The notes beneath the pieces are model-generated. The model made no database searches, was not told the DNA's origin, and worked only from the letters and a program-made list of their open reading frames with translations. From the NCBI GenBank assembly GCA_018432935.1, contig JAHDSF010000026.1, positions 1-62,583 of the forward strand: DNA of 62,583 nt. The letters run 5' to 3'. Source of the stretch: Rhodospirillales bacterium (lineage in GTDB: Bacteria; Pseudomonadota; Alphaproteobacteria; Rhodospirillales; Shumkoniaceae). This document shows positions 36,367 through 44,946 of this stretch, in pieces. Position 1 is the first letter of the stretch. Every line of letters begins with the position of its first letter. Made by a program: the position numbers and the translations under genes.

Positions 36367-37409
36367 GCAAGCGACGGCTGGAACTTAGGCCAAGCCGGGG
36401 CGTTCGTAAAGGGGGCTCGGGAGAGCCGGGCCTGGGGGGCGGCCTCGTCGGCCTGCGACGGCAGCGCGGCGCGGGAGTTTTCGATCCACGCCACGATGTC
36501 CATCCACACGACATGTGCCTGGAGGTCGCGCAGCAGCATGTGCCAGCCGGTATCGTAGAAGGCGACCCGCTGATGGGCACGCGCCGCGGCGGCGCGCGTG
36601 GCGAGCATGTCCCGGAACGGATCGGCGGGGATCACTTCGTCGCGCTCGCCGTACAGGATGAGGGCGGGGGCATCGAAGTGGCGGGCGGCCTCGAACGCCC
36701 GGTCCATCAGGTTGGTCAAGCCCCAGATGGCGTCGATGCGGGTTTCCTTGATGACCAGCGGATCGCGCGACAACGCGCGCAGCATCGGGATGTTGTCGGA
36801 GGCCTGGATCTTGAGTCCGCGGCCGGTGAGCGTCATCCACGGCAAGGTGTGCGCGGCCAGCCAAAGCGCCGCGGTCTGGTAGGCGGGCATGGTCTCGCGC
36901 GCCCAGATGGCCGGTGCCGACAGGATGTAGCCGTCGGCCTGCGGCGGCCGCTCCGAGGTGGCGGCGACCATTGCCACCGCGCCGCCCATGCTTTCGCCCA
37001 GTACGTACAGCGGCACCCCGGGGAAGCGGGCGCGCATCGCCGCCACCACCGAGCGCAGGTCGCCGACGTAGCCCTCGACGCCCGCCCACAGGCCGCGGTT
37101 GGGCGCGCTGCCGAAGCCTCGCTGGTCGTAGGCGAAGGTGGCGATACCCTGCTGCGCGAAATAGGTGGCCGGCTCCGCGAAGGCGTTGCTGTAGTCGTTG
37201 AAGCCGTGCAGGGCGACGATGACCGCCTTTGGGGTCTGGTCGTCCGGCAGCCACGCGCGCATCGGCAGAATGGCGCCGTCGGCGGTGACGAATTCGTCGG
37301 GCCCCAGCATCGGCTGCTGCAAGGCCAGCCCCGGCGGCGACAGTCGCGGCGCGCAGCCAGCGGCGGCGACGAGGACGATCAGGACGAAAAGGTGAAGCGC
37401 TGCGCGCAT
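36357..37409 (-). CDS. lipoprotein alpha/beta hydrolase (lysophospholipase/monoacylglycerol lipase-like)
   Basis: A 350-residue alpha/beta hydrolase with a lipoprotein signal (hydrophobic residues 4-17, lipobox AAAGC). The fold is shown by AVIVALHGFNDYSNAF, AYDQRGFGSAP, the nucleophile Ser in LGESMGGAVAM, Asp in LYGERDEVIP and His in DTGWHMLLRD. It is close to PldB-type lysophospholipases. Its TAG stop lies inside the downstream tRNA-Arg gene. The ATG at 37409 has a poor ribosome site; an in-frame GTG at 37445 overlapping the ABC gene stop follows GGAGGCG and may be the true start. Confidence 0.88.
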   Translation of the reverse strand: MRAALHLFVLIVLVAAAGCAPRLSPPGLALQQPMLGPDEFVTADGAILPMRAWLPDDQTPKAVIVALHGFNDYSNAFAEPATYFAQQGIATFAYDQRGFGSAPNRGLWAGVEGYVGDLRSVVAAMRARFPGVPLYVLGESMGGAVAMVAATSERPPQADGYILSAPAIWARETMPAYQTAALWLAAHTLPWMTLTGRGLKIQASDNIPMLRALSRDPLVIKETRIDAIWGLTNLMDRAFEAARHFDAPALILYGERDEVIPADPFRDMLATRAAAARAHQRVAFYDTGWHMLLRDLQAHVVWMDIVAWIENSRAALPSQADEAAPQARLSRAPFTNAPAWPKFQPSLARR

Positions 37410-37441
37410 CAGGCCGATCGGTCCGGTGCCCCGCGCGCCGG

Positions 37442-38416
37442 TCACACCGCCTCCGGGGCGCCGTCGTGGCGGGTGAGCTGGAGGAAGATCTGCTCGAGAT
37501 CGGCCTCCTTGGTGGAGACGTCGATCACCGCGAGGCCGGCGCTCTCCACCGCCTTCAGGATCTCGCCGGTCGGCGTCCGGCTGGGCGGGTAGCGGAACAC
37601 CAGCCGCCGCCCGTTCACCAGCTCCGCCCCGTAGGGACGAAGCGGCGGCGGAACCTCCGCCAGCTCGCGGTCCACGGTCACGGTCATCTGCTTGGCGTCG
37701 ATCCGCGACAGCAGGTTCTCGGTGCTGTCGTCGATGACGATGCGGCCGCGGTCGATGATCGCGATGTGGTTGCAGAGGGCCTGGGCCTCTTCCAGATAGT
37801 GGGTGGTGAGCACGATGGTCGTGCCGCGCCGCCTGAGTTCGCGCACGTTGACCCACAGCTGGCGCCGCAGATCGACGTCGACCCCGGCGGTCGGCTCATC
37901 GAGCACGAGGACGGGGGGAGAATGGACCATCGCCTTGGCCACCAGCAGGCGCCGCCGCATGCCGCCGGAGAGGCTGCGCGTATAGGCGTTGGCCTGCTCG
38001 GCCAGGCCGACCAGTTCGAGAATGGCGTCGGTGCGTCGCTTCGACAGCGCCACGCCGTAAAGACCCGCCTGCACCTCGAGCAGCTCGCGCGGGGTGAAGA
38101 AGGGGTCGATGTTCAGCTCCTGCGGTACGATCCCGATCGAGCTGCGCGCGGCCCGCATCTCGGTGGCGATGTCGTGGCCCCAGACGCGGGCGCTGCCCGC
38201 GGTCTTCACCACCAGGCCGGCCAGGATGTTGATCAGGGTCGACTTGCCGGCGCCGTTGGGGCCCAGCAGTCCGAAGAAGGAGCCGCGCGGGATCGCCAGC
38301 GAGACGTCCTTGAGCGCCTCCTTGCCGGGATGTCGCTTGCCGCCGCGGTAGGTCTTGCACAGGTGTTCGGTCTCGACGGCGTTGTCGGGAAGGCAGTCGG
38401 GCATCCTGTGATCCAT
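37442..38416 (-). CDS. ABC-2 type transporter ATP-binding protein, DrrA/NodI-like
   Basis: A 324-residue ATPase. Walker A is GPNGAGKST, the Q-loop is in GIVPQELNIDPFF, the signature is LSGGMRRRLLVAKA, Walker B is VLVLDEPTAGVD and the H-loop is LTTHYLEEA. About 90 C-terminal residues form the extra domain of NodI/DrrA-type proteins. Such ATPases pair with an ABC-2 permease. None is in this window, and the next gene on the strand is a lipoprotein hydrolase. It may power a permease encoded elsewhere. Confidence 0.9.
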   Translation of the reverse strand: MDHRMPDCLPDNAVETEHLCKTYRGGKRHPGKEALKDVSLAIPRGSFFGLLGPNGAGKSTLINILAGLVVKTAGSARVWGHDIATEMRAARSSIGIVPQELNIDPFFTPRELLEVQAGLYGVALSKRRTDAILELVGLAEQANAYTRSLSGGMRRRLLVAKAMVHSPPVLVLDEPTAGVDVDLRRQLWVNVRELRRRGTTIVLTTHYLEEAQALCNHIAIIDRGRIVIDDSTENLLSRIDAKQMTVTVDRELAEVPPPLRPYGAELVNGRRLVFRYPPSRTPTGEILKAVESAGLAVIDVSTKEADLEQIFLQLTRHDGAPEAV

Positions 38417-38516
38417 GTTCGGCCGCAGCCAAGGGCCGGCAAGGCGGCCGTTGATTGTGCGGCGGCAATCGGTATCATCGCCCCGATACCAGGGTCAATA
38501 GAGATGGGGTGGCGGC

Positions 38517-38696
38517 ATGGAATCCGACGAGGTCAGCTACGTCACCACGACGAAAGTCGCCTGCGACGGCGGCGGCGGGGCTTTGGGCCATCCGCGGATC
38601 TTCCTCAACTTCGGCAGCAAGCGTGAGCTCACCTGCCCCTACTGCAGCCACAAGTTCATCCTGAGCGAGGACGCCCAACCGGCGGATCAGCACTGA
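38517..38696 (+). CDS. small zinc-finger protein (zf-CHCC, NDUFS6-related)
   Basis: A 59-residue zinc-binding protein. The ligands are Cys16 in VACDGG, His25 in GHPRIFLNF and the CPYC pair at Cys40 and Cys43, a CHCC arrangement like that of mitochondrial complex I subunit NDUFS6. Small bacterial members of this family have no proven role. The ATG follows GGGGTGGCGGC. The TGA stop overlaps the apparent CTG start of polA, so the two are translated from one message. Confidence 0.85.
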   Translation: MESDEVSYVTTTKVACDGGGGALGHPRIFLNFGSKRELTCPYCSHKFILSEDAQPADQH

Positions 38697-41482
38697 ACGC
38701 AAACGAACACGCGCCGCGCCACGTCTTCCTGGTCGACGGCTCCGGCTTCCTGTTCCGGGCCTACCACGCGCTGCCGCCGATGACGCGCGGAGACGGCACC
38801 CCCGTGAACGCCGTCTACGGCTTCACGACCATGCTGTTCAAGCTGATCGAGGAGACCGACGCCGACCACGTGGCGGTGATCTTCGACGCCGCCCGCAAGA
38901 CCTTCCGCAACGACATCTACCCCCAGTACAAGGCGCAGCGGCCCGAACCCCCCGAGGACCTGCTGCCGCAGTTCCCGCTGGTGCGCGACGCCACCCGGGC
39001 GATGAACATCGCCTGCATCGAGCACGAAGGCTACGAAGCCGACGACGTGATCGCCACCTACGCCTGCAAGGCGGTGGACGCGGGCGCGAAAGTCACCATC
39101 GTGTCCTCCGACAAGGACCTGATGCAGATGGTGGGCGAGCGCATCGTCCTGTTCGATGCCATGCGCAACCGCACCATCGGCGCCGCCGAGGTGCGCGAGA
39201 AATTCGGCGTCGGCCCCGAGCGCATCGTCGACCTCCTGGCGCTGGCTGGCGACAGCATCGACAATGTCCCCGGCGTTCCCGGGATCGGGGTCAAGACGGC
39301 GGCCCAGCTGCTGGAGGAATACGGCGACCTCGAGACGCTGCTGGCGCGGGCCGCCGAGATCAAGCAGCCGAAGCGCCGCGAGAGCCTGATCGAGCATGCC
39401 GATGAGGCGCGCATCTCGCGGCGGCTGGTCGAGCTGTGCTGCGAGGTCCCGGTGCCGCTGCCGCTGTCGGCGATGGCGGTCAACAAGCCGGATCCCGAGA
39501 CCCTGCTCGGCTTCCTCAGACTCCAGGGCTTCAAGTCGCTGATCCCGCGAGTCGAGCGCGGCCTTGCCGCCGGACGCGGCGGAACGCCGGCGCCGGCGGC
39601 TCCGCAGTCGGAGGCGACCGCGCCGGTTGCCCGCGACTATGCGCTGGTCACCGAGGCCCGGGTCCTGGATGGCTGGATCGCCGAGGCCCGCGACCGCGGC
39701 CAGGTGGCGATCGACGTCGTCACCGCCACCGGGGCCTGCGGCATGCGCTCGCGGCTGGTCGGCATCGCGCTGGCGGTGGCGCCGGGGCGCGCCTGCTATG
39801 TGCCGCTCGCCCACGTCGGCACCGCCTCGCAGGGGGCGCTCGACCTCGGCGACGGGGCGATCGGCGAAGGGGCCCCCGAGCAGATTCTGGCCGCGCAAGC
39901 CCTGGGCCGCCTGAAGACCCTGCTCGAGGACGATTCGGTCCTCAAGATCGGCCACGACTTCAAGGGCGACATGCAGATGCTGGCCCGCGAAGGCATCGCG
40001 GTCGCCCCGGTCGACGACACCATGGTGCTGTCGTACGTGCTGGACAGCGCCCTGCACGGCCACGGGCTGGAGGAGCTGGGCAAGCTCCATCTCGAGCAGG
40101 ACGTCGTCTCGTGGACCGACGTGGTCGGTACCGGCCGCGCCCAGATCACCTTCGACCGCGTGCCGCTGGGTGCCGCCATGGAGTACGCGGCGGAACAGGC
40201 CGACACGGCGTGGCGGCTGTACGAGCGGCTGAAGCCGCGGCTGCGCGAGGAACGGGTCACCACGGTCTACGAGACGATCGAGCGGCCGCTGATCCCGGTG
40301 CTGGAGCGGATGGAGCGGTACGGGATTCGAGTCGACGCCGCGGCGCTGCGCCTGCTCAGCGCCGACTTCACCCGGCGGCTGTCGGCGCTCGAGGACGAGA
40401 TCTACCGGCTGGCGGGGCACGCCTTCAACATCGGCTCGCCCAAGCAGCTGGGCGAGGTGCTGTTCGACGAGATGGGACTCGGCGGCGCCAAGAAGGGCAA
40501 GACCGGGGCCTACGGGACCGGGGCCGACGTGCTGGAGCGGCTGGCCGCCGAAGGGCTCGATCTGCCGGTCAAGGTGCTGGAGTGGCGCCAGCTCTCGAAG
40601 CTCAAGAGCACATACGCCGATGCCCTGGTCGAGCAGATCAACCCCGAGACCGGCCGCGTCCACACCTGCTTCGCGATGGCGGTGGCCTCCACCGGGCGGC
40701 TGTCGTCGATCGACCCCAACCTGCAGAACATCCCGGTCCGCACCGAGGAGGGGCGCAAGATCCGGCGTGCCTTCGTCGCCGCGGAAGGGCATAAGCTGCT
40801 GTCGGCCGACTATTCGCAGATCGAGCTTCGGCTGCTTGCCCACGTCGCCGGCATCGAGGCGCTGAAGGACGCTTTCCGCCGCAACCTCGACATCCACGCG
40901 ATGACCGCCTCCCAGGTCTTCGAGACGCCGATCGAGGGCATGGACCCGATGGTGCGGCGCAAGGCCAAGGCGATCAACTTCGGCATCATCTACGGCATCT
41001 CGCCGTTCGGGCTGGCGCGCCAGATCGGAGTGCCGCAGGGCGAAGCGAAGCGCTACATCGAGGCCTACTTCGCCCGCTATCCCGGCATCCTCGACTACAT
41101 GGAGCTGGTCAAGTCGCTGGCCCGCAAACAGGGCTTCGTCACCACCCTCTATGGCCGGCGCATCCACGTCCGCGGCATCAACGACCGCAACCCCAACCTG
41201 CGCGGCTTTGCCGAGCGCGCCGCCATCAATGCGCCGATCCAGGGCGGCGCCGCCGATATCATCAAGCGGGCGATGGTGCGCCTGCCGGCGGCGCTGGAGA
41301 AGGCCGGCCTGCGGGCGAGAATGCTGCTCCAGGTCCACGACGAGCTGGTGTTCGAGGTCCCCGATGCCGAGACGGAAGCGACCGCGGCGCTGGTCAAGGA
41401 TGTGATGGAGAAGGCCAGCGTCCTTGACGTGCCGCTGGTGGTCGAGACCGGCATCGCCAACGCCTGGGACGAGGCGCACTGA
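38693..41482 (+). CDS. polA: DNA polymerase I
   Basis: A 929-residue family A polymerase for gap filling and primer removal. The 5' nuclease domain has FLVDGSGFLFRAYHALPP and ADDVIATYA. The 3'-5' exonuclease-like domain starts near residue 325. The polymerase has motif A SADYSQIELR (Asp706), motif B RRKAKAINFGIIYG and motif C QVHDELVFE (His882-Asp883-Glu884). The conserved Asp15 must be included, yet the frame has no ATG, GTG or TTG upstream of it after the last stop. CTG at 38693, overlapping the zinc-finger stop as CTGA, is the best start. Exo motif I reads Asp-Val-Val instead of Asp-x-Glu. Confidence 0.95.
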   Translation: MNANEHAPRHVFLVDGSGFLFRAYHALPPMTRGDGTPVNAVYGFTTMLFKLIEETDADHVAVIFDAARKTFRNDIYPQYKAQRPEPPEDLLPQFPLVRDATRAMNIACIEHEGYEADDVIATYACKAVDAGAKVTIVSSDKDLMQMVGERIVLFDAMRNRTIGAAEVREKFGVGPERIVDLLALAGDSIDNVPGVPGIGVKTAAQLLEEYGDLETLLARAAEIKQPKRRESLIEHADEARISRRLVELCCEVPVPLPLSAMAVNKPDPETLLGFLRLQGFKSLIPRVERGLAAGRGGTPAPAAPQSEATAPVARDYALVTEARVLDGWIAEARDRGQVAIDVVTATGACGMRSRLVGIALAVAPGRACYVPLAHVGTASQGALDLGDGAIGEGAPEQILAAQALGRLKTLLEDDSVLKIGHDFKGDMQMLAREGIAVAPVDDTMVLSYVLDSALHGHGLEELGKLHLEQDVVSWTDVVGTGRAQITFDRVPLGAAMEYAAEQADTAWRLYERLKPRLREERVTTVYETIERPLIPVLERMERYGIRVDAAALRLLSADFTRRLSALEDEIYRLAGHAFNIGSPKQLGEVLFDEMGLGGAKKGKTGAYGTGADVLERLAAEGLDLPVKVLEWRQLSKLKSTYADALVEQINPETGRVHTCFAMAVASTGRLSSIDPNLQNIPVRTEEGRKIRRAFVAAEGHKLLSADYSQIELRLLAHVAGIEALKDAFRRNLDIHAMTASQVFETPIEGMDPMVRRKAKAINFGIIYGISPFGLARQIGVPQGEAKRYIEAYFARYPGILDYMELVKSLARKQGFVTTLYGRRIHVRGINDRNPNLRGFAERAAINAPIQGGAADIIKRAMVRLPAALEKAGLRARMLLQVHDELVFEVPDAETEATAALVKDVMEKASVLDVPLVVETGIANAWDEAH

Positions 41483-41556
41483 TCCCTCTGTCCTCCAAGG
41501 CCGCGGGACAAGCTGAGGGGTCGAGAAGCCGCGGGAACTCGAGAAACAGGGAAACC

Positions 41557-42411
41557 ATGCGGCACCGCCTCAAGGGGACGCTGATCGCGCTCGCAGGGGT
41601 CCTGGCGCTGTCGCCGGACGCCATGCTGGTACGCCTCAGCGGCGTCGACCTGTGGAGCATGGTGTTCTGGCGCGGTCTCGGGCAGGGACTGGTGCTGCTG
41701 CTCTTCCTCGCCGCTTTGTGGCGGGGCGGCATGGCGGCGCGGGTCCGTTCGATGGGGCTGCCCGGCCTGCTGGCCGCGCCCGCCTTCGCCGCCGCCAACA
41801 TCCTGTTCGTCGTCGCCCTCTACAACACCAGCGTCGCCAACACCCTGGTCCTCATCAGCACGACGCCGATGTTCGCGGCCGTGTTGAGCGTGGCCTTCCT
41901 CAAGGAGCGCCTGCCGTGGCGGACCTGGATCGCCGTCGGCTGCGGCATGCTCGCGATCGCCGTCATCGTCGGCGGCGACTACGAGGGCGGAACCATCGTT
42001 GGCGATCTTGCCGCGATCGGCCAGGCGGTGATGGCGGCATCGACGTTCGTGCTGTTCCGGGCCCGGCCGCAAACCAACATGGTGCCGGCGATGGGCCTGA
42101 GCGCGTTGCTGGCCGCGGCCTGCGCCGCGGCAGCGGCACCGGTCGCGTTGCCGGACCCGGCGGGAGCACCCTTCCTGGTCGTGCTGTGCGTCGTCGTGCT
42201 GCCGCTTTCGTTCGGGCTGCTGACGCTGGCCCCGCGCTACATCCCGGCGCCCGAGGTAACCCTGATCATGCTGCTCGAAATGGTGCTCGGGCCCCTGCTG
42301 GCCTGGGCCGCCGTCGGCGAGGCGGTGGCGCCGGCGACCGCGGTCGGCGGCGCGATCCTGCTCTGCACGCTGCTCGTCCACTCGCTGCTGGCGCTGCGGG
42401 CGGAGCGATAG
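41557..42411 (+). CDS. EamA/DMT family transporter
   Basis: A 284-residue inner-membrane transporter with ten hydrophobic helices in two EamA repeats. The first runs from LIALAGVLALSPDAMLVRLSG and the second from GDLAAIGQAVMAASTFVLFRA. The NTLVLISTTPMFAAVLSVAFL segment is the conserved helix of the family. The start follows CAGGGAAACC. It lies 74 bp after polA and convergent with msrQ. Substrate unknown. Confidence 0.9.
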   Translation: MRHRLKGTLIALAGVLALSPDAMLVRLSGVDLWSMVFWRGLGQGLVLLLFLAALWRGGMAARVRSMGLPGLLAAPAFAAANILFVVALYNTSVANTLVLISTTPMFAAVLSVAFLKERLPWRTWIAVGCGMLAIAVIVGGDYEGGTIVGDLAAIGQAVMAASTFVLFRARPQTNMVPAMGLSALLAAACAAAAAPVALPDPAGAPFLVVLCVVVLPLSFGLLTLAPRYIPAPEVTLIMLLEMVLGPLLAWAAVGEAVAPATAVGGAILLCTLLVHSLLALRAER

Positions 42412-42419
42412 GCGGCAGG

Positions 42420-43088
42420 TCAAGCGCGGGAAGCGGCCGCCTCGGCTTGGCGTCGTCGACGCTGCAACCGGCGGCGGGCGCGGGTGACGACGCGGTAGCC
42501 GAGCAGCAGCGCCAGGATGCCGGCATAGACCAGCGGCTCGCGGATGTCCGCCTTCACCATCATGAAATAGTGCAACGCGACCGCGACCGCGGCAGGGTAG
42601 ACCAGCTTGTGCAGCCGGTTCCAGCGCGGGCCGCCGAGACGCCGGATCCAGCCCTTGGTCGAGGTCACCGCAAGCGGGACGAGGAGCACGAAGGCGAGCA
42701 TCCCGACCGTGATGTAGCGCCGCTTCACCACGTCCTCCCACAGCGCCCCGAGGTCGAACGAGAGGTCGAGGGCGGTGTAGAGCAGCAGGTGCAGGGCGGC
42801 GTAGAAGAATGCGAACAGCCCCAGCATGCGGCGGAACCGCACTACCACCGGCGCCTGGAGCAGCTCGTTGATCGGGCTCACGCAGAGAGTGATCCAGAGG
42901 AACCGCATCGCCCAGTCGCCGCAGTACCGGATCGCGTACTCGACCGGATTGGCGCCCAGCGCCTCGGGCGAATAGCCGACCGCCCACGCCAGCCACAGGA
43001 ACGGCGACAGGCAGGCGGCGAACACCAGCGGCTTGGCGATGAGTCGGACCGTTCCGCCCGGCCGCCGTCGCGGTGCGTGATCCCGCAC
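42420..43088 (-). CDS. msrQ: MsrQ, heme-binding membrane subunit of the MsrPQ system
   Basis: A 222-residue membrane protein with six helices that passes electrons from the respiratory chain to MsrP. It belongs to the ferric reductase-like fold. The family patterns GANPVEYAIRYCGDWAMRFLWITL, RRMLGLFAFFYAALHLLLY and WNRLHKLVYPAAVAVALHYF supply the heme His residues. GTG at 43088 begins one base after the msrP stop with AGGACTTCTGAG as its site; the longer ATG reading to 43124 overlaps msrP. Confidence 0.92.
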   Translation of the reverse strand: MRDHAPRRRPGGTVRLIAKPLVFAACLSPFLWLAWAVGYSPEALGANPVEYAIRYCGDWAMRFLWITLCVSPINELLQAPVVVRFRRMLGLFAFFYAALHLLLYTALDLSFDLGALWEDVVKRRYITVGMLAFVLLVPLAVTSTKGWIRRLGGPRWNRLHKLVYPAAVAVALHYFMMVKADIREPLVYAGILALLLGYRVVTRARRRLQRRRRQAEAAASRA

Positions 43089-43089
43089 C

Positions 43090-44040
43090 TCAGAAGTCCT
43101 TGTTGATGAGATCCATCCCGGCATAGAGCTGCGCCACCTCCTCGGCGTAGCCGTTGAAGGGCAGGGTGTCGCGCTTCAGCAGCTCGCCGATGCGGCGCTC
43201 GCGGCGCTGGCTCCAGCGCGGGTGGTCCCGGTCCGGATTTACGTTGGAATAGAAACCGTACTCGTGGGGCGCCTGCTCGTTCCAGGTGGCGCGCGGCTGG
43301 TCGGCGACGAAGCTGATGCGGACGATCGACTTGATGCTCTTGAAGCCGTACTTCCACGGCACCACCAGTCGTACCGGGGCCCCGTTCTGGTTCGGCATCA
43401 CCTCGCCGTACATGCCGATGCCGAGGATGGTGAGCGGGTTCATCGCCTCGTCCATCCGCAGCCCCTCGACGTAGGGCCAGTTCAGCAGCGGCCGCTGCTG
43501 CCCGATCATCTCGTCCGGTCGCATCACCGTCTCGAAGGCGACGAATTTGGCGTCGCCCAGCGGCTCGAACCGCTTGATGACGTCGCCCAGCGGGATGCCC
43601 ACCCAGGGGATGACCATCGACCACGCCTCGACGCAGCGCAAACGGTAGATCCGCTCCTCGAGCTTGTGCGGGCTGATCAGGTCGTCGAAGGCCACCTCGC
43701 CCGGCTTGGCGCAAAGACCGTCGACCTTGACCGACCACGGTTTCGGCTTGAAGTCTCCCGCGTGGCGCGACGGGTCGCGCTTGTCGGGGCCGAATTCGTA
43801 GAAGTTGTTGTAGGAGGTCACCGACATCATCGACGTCAGCGTCTCGTCCTGGCCGTAAGGCGTCTTGGCGACGTCGGACAGCTTCTCGCCGGCTTGCGCG
43901 CCGCCGGGGATCAGCGGCAGCATCGCTCCCGCTCCGGCCACCGCTGCCGTACGCAGGAAGGCGCGGCGGTCGAGGTAGACGGACCTGGGCGTGATCTCGG
44001 ACGGCTTGACGTCGGACGGCTTGGCGAAGCGGATCAGCAT
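43090..44040 (-). CDS. msrP: MsrP, periplasmic protein-methionine-sulfoxide reductase catalytic subunit
   Basis: A 316-residue molybdopterin enzyme of the sulfite oxidase family that reduces oxidised methionines in periplasmic proteins. A twin-arginine signal ([27 protein letters not shown]) covers residues 24-50. Cofactor features are the molybdenum Cys in [20 protein letters not shown] and [13 protein letters not shown], with [16 protein letters not shown] near the end. ATG at 44040 gives the usual N terminus; the longer ATG at 44058 adds six residues. It is followed directly by msrQ. Confidence 0.94.
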   Translation of the reverse strand: MLIRFAKPSDVKPSEITPRSVYLDRRAFLRTAAVAGAGAMLPLIPGGAQAGEKLSDVAKTPYGQDETLTSMMSVTSYNNFYEFGPDKRDPSRHAGDFKPKPWSVKVDGLCAKPGEVAFDDLISPHKLEERIYRLRCVEAWSMVIPWVGIPLGDVIKRFEPLGDAKFVAFETVMRPDEMIGQQRPLLNWPYVEGLRMDEAMNPLTILGIGMYGEVMPNQNGAPVRLVVPWKYGFKSIKSIVRISFVADQPRATWNEQAPHEYGFYSNVNPDRDHPRWSQRRERRIGELLKRDTLPFNGYAEEVAQLYAGMDLINKDF

Positions 44041-44196
44041 GGCGCGTCTCCCGGGCAACGAGAGTTACTTGCGATGAGGTAGGGGAGTATGCGGTGCACG
44101 GCCAATAACAATGGCGTGACCCCAGGAAATAGCGGGGTATTTTTGCCCCTGCGGAGCCCTGGTCGAAGCCGATGCCGGGGTGTATAAGCGGGGCCG

Positions 44197-44874
44197 ATGA
44201 AAACGCTCCATCATCTCTGGCTGGACCCCTTCTGCCGCAAGGTCCGCGTCGCGCTGGCGGAAAAGAACATCCCCTTCGAGCTTAAGTCCGAGCCGGTGTG
44301 GGACCGCCGCGAGGCGTTTCTTGCCCTCAATCCGGCCGGCGAGGTGCCGGTCCTGGTCGAGGACGAGGACGGCGAGCGGCGCGTCGTCGCCGGCCACGAG
44401 GCGGTCTGCGAGTACCTGGAAGAGGTCTGCCGCGAGCCGGTCCTGATCGGCGAGACGCCGGCCGAGCGTGCCGAAACCCGCAGGCTTGCCGCCTGGTTCG
44501 ACCGCAAGTTCCATGCCGAGGTGTTCCAGAATCTGGTCGGCGAAAAGCTGACCAAGCGCTTTCTCGGCCTCGGCCAGCCGGATTCGGCCGCGATCCGCGC
44601 CGGCCTATCCAACATCCGCACCCACCTCGACTACATCGCCTACCTGATGGAGGCCCGGCGTTGGCTGGCCGGCGACCGCCTCACGTTCGCTGATCTTGCC
44701 GCCGCAGCGCAGCTTTCGGTGGTCGACTACATCGGCGACGTCCCCTGGGACTACAATCCCGAAGCCCGCGACTGGTATGCCCGCATCAAGTCGCGCCCGA
44801 GCTTCCGGGCCCTGCTTGCCGACCGCATTCCCGGCGTCCCGCCGTCCTCGCACTACGCCGATCTCGACTTTTAG
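44197..44874 (+). CDS. glutathione S-transferase family protein
   Basis: A 225-residue GST. The thioredoxin-like N-terminal domain has LHHLWLDPFCRKVRVALAEKNIPFEL, NPAGEVPVLV with the cis-Pro, and GHEAVCEYLEE in place of the usual glutathione-binding E-S pair. The all-helical C-terminal domain has LDYIAYLMEARRWLAGDRLTFADLAAAAQLS. The Cys in the N-terminal motif (DPFCRKV) may be the active residue, as in beta/omega-like classes. It lies divergent from msrP across 156 bp. Confidence 0.9.
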   Translation: MKTLHHLWLDPFCRKVRVALAEKNIPFELKSEPVWDRREAFLALNPAGEVPVLVEDEDGERRVVAGHEAVCEYLEEVCREPVLIGETPAERAETRRLAAWFDRKFHAEVFQNLVGEKLTKRFLGLGQPDSAAIRAGLSNIRTHLDYIAYLMEARRWLAGDRLTFADLAAAAQLSVVDYIGDVPWDYNPEARDWYARIKSRPSFRALLADRIPGVPPSSHYADLDF

Positions 44875-44946
44875 GCGAGCGTTGTCGTTGCCGAAGCGCC
44901 CAGTGCCCGGTAGCCTGGGACTGAGGCCAGGACAACGGAGGGGCTC

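Noticed and set aside
38687-41479. A 930-codon open frame antisense to polA
   Set aside because: The opposite strand is clearly DNA polymerase I with all motifs. Long antisense open frames are expected in high-GC DNA because stop codons are rare in the mirrored frame. It has no ribosome site or recognisable domain.
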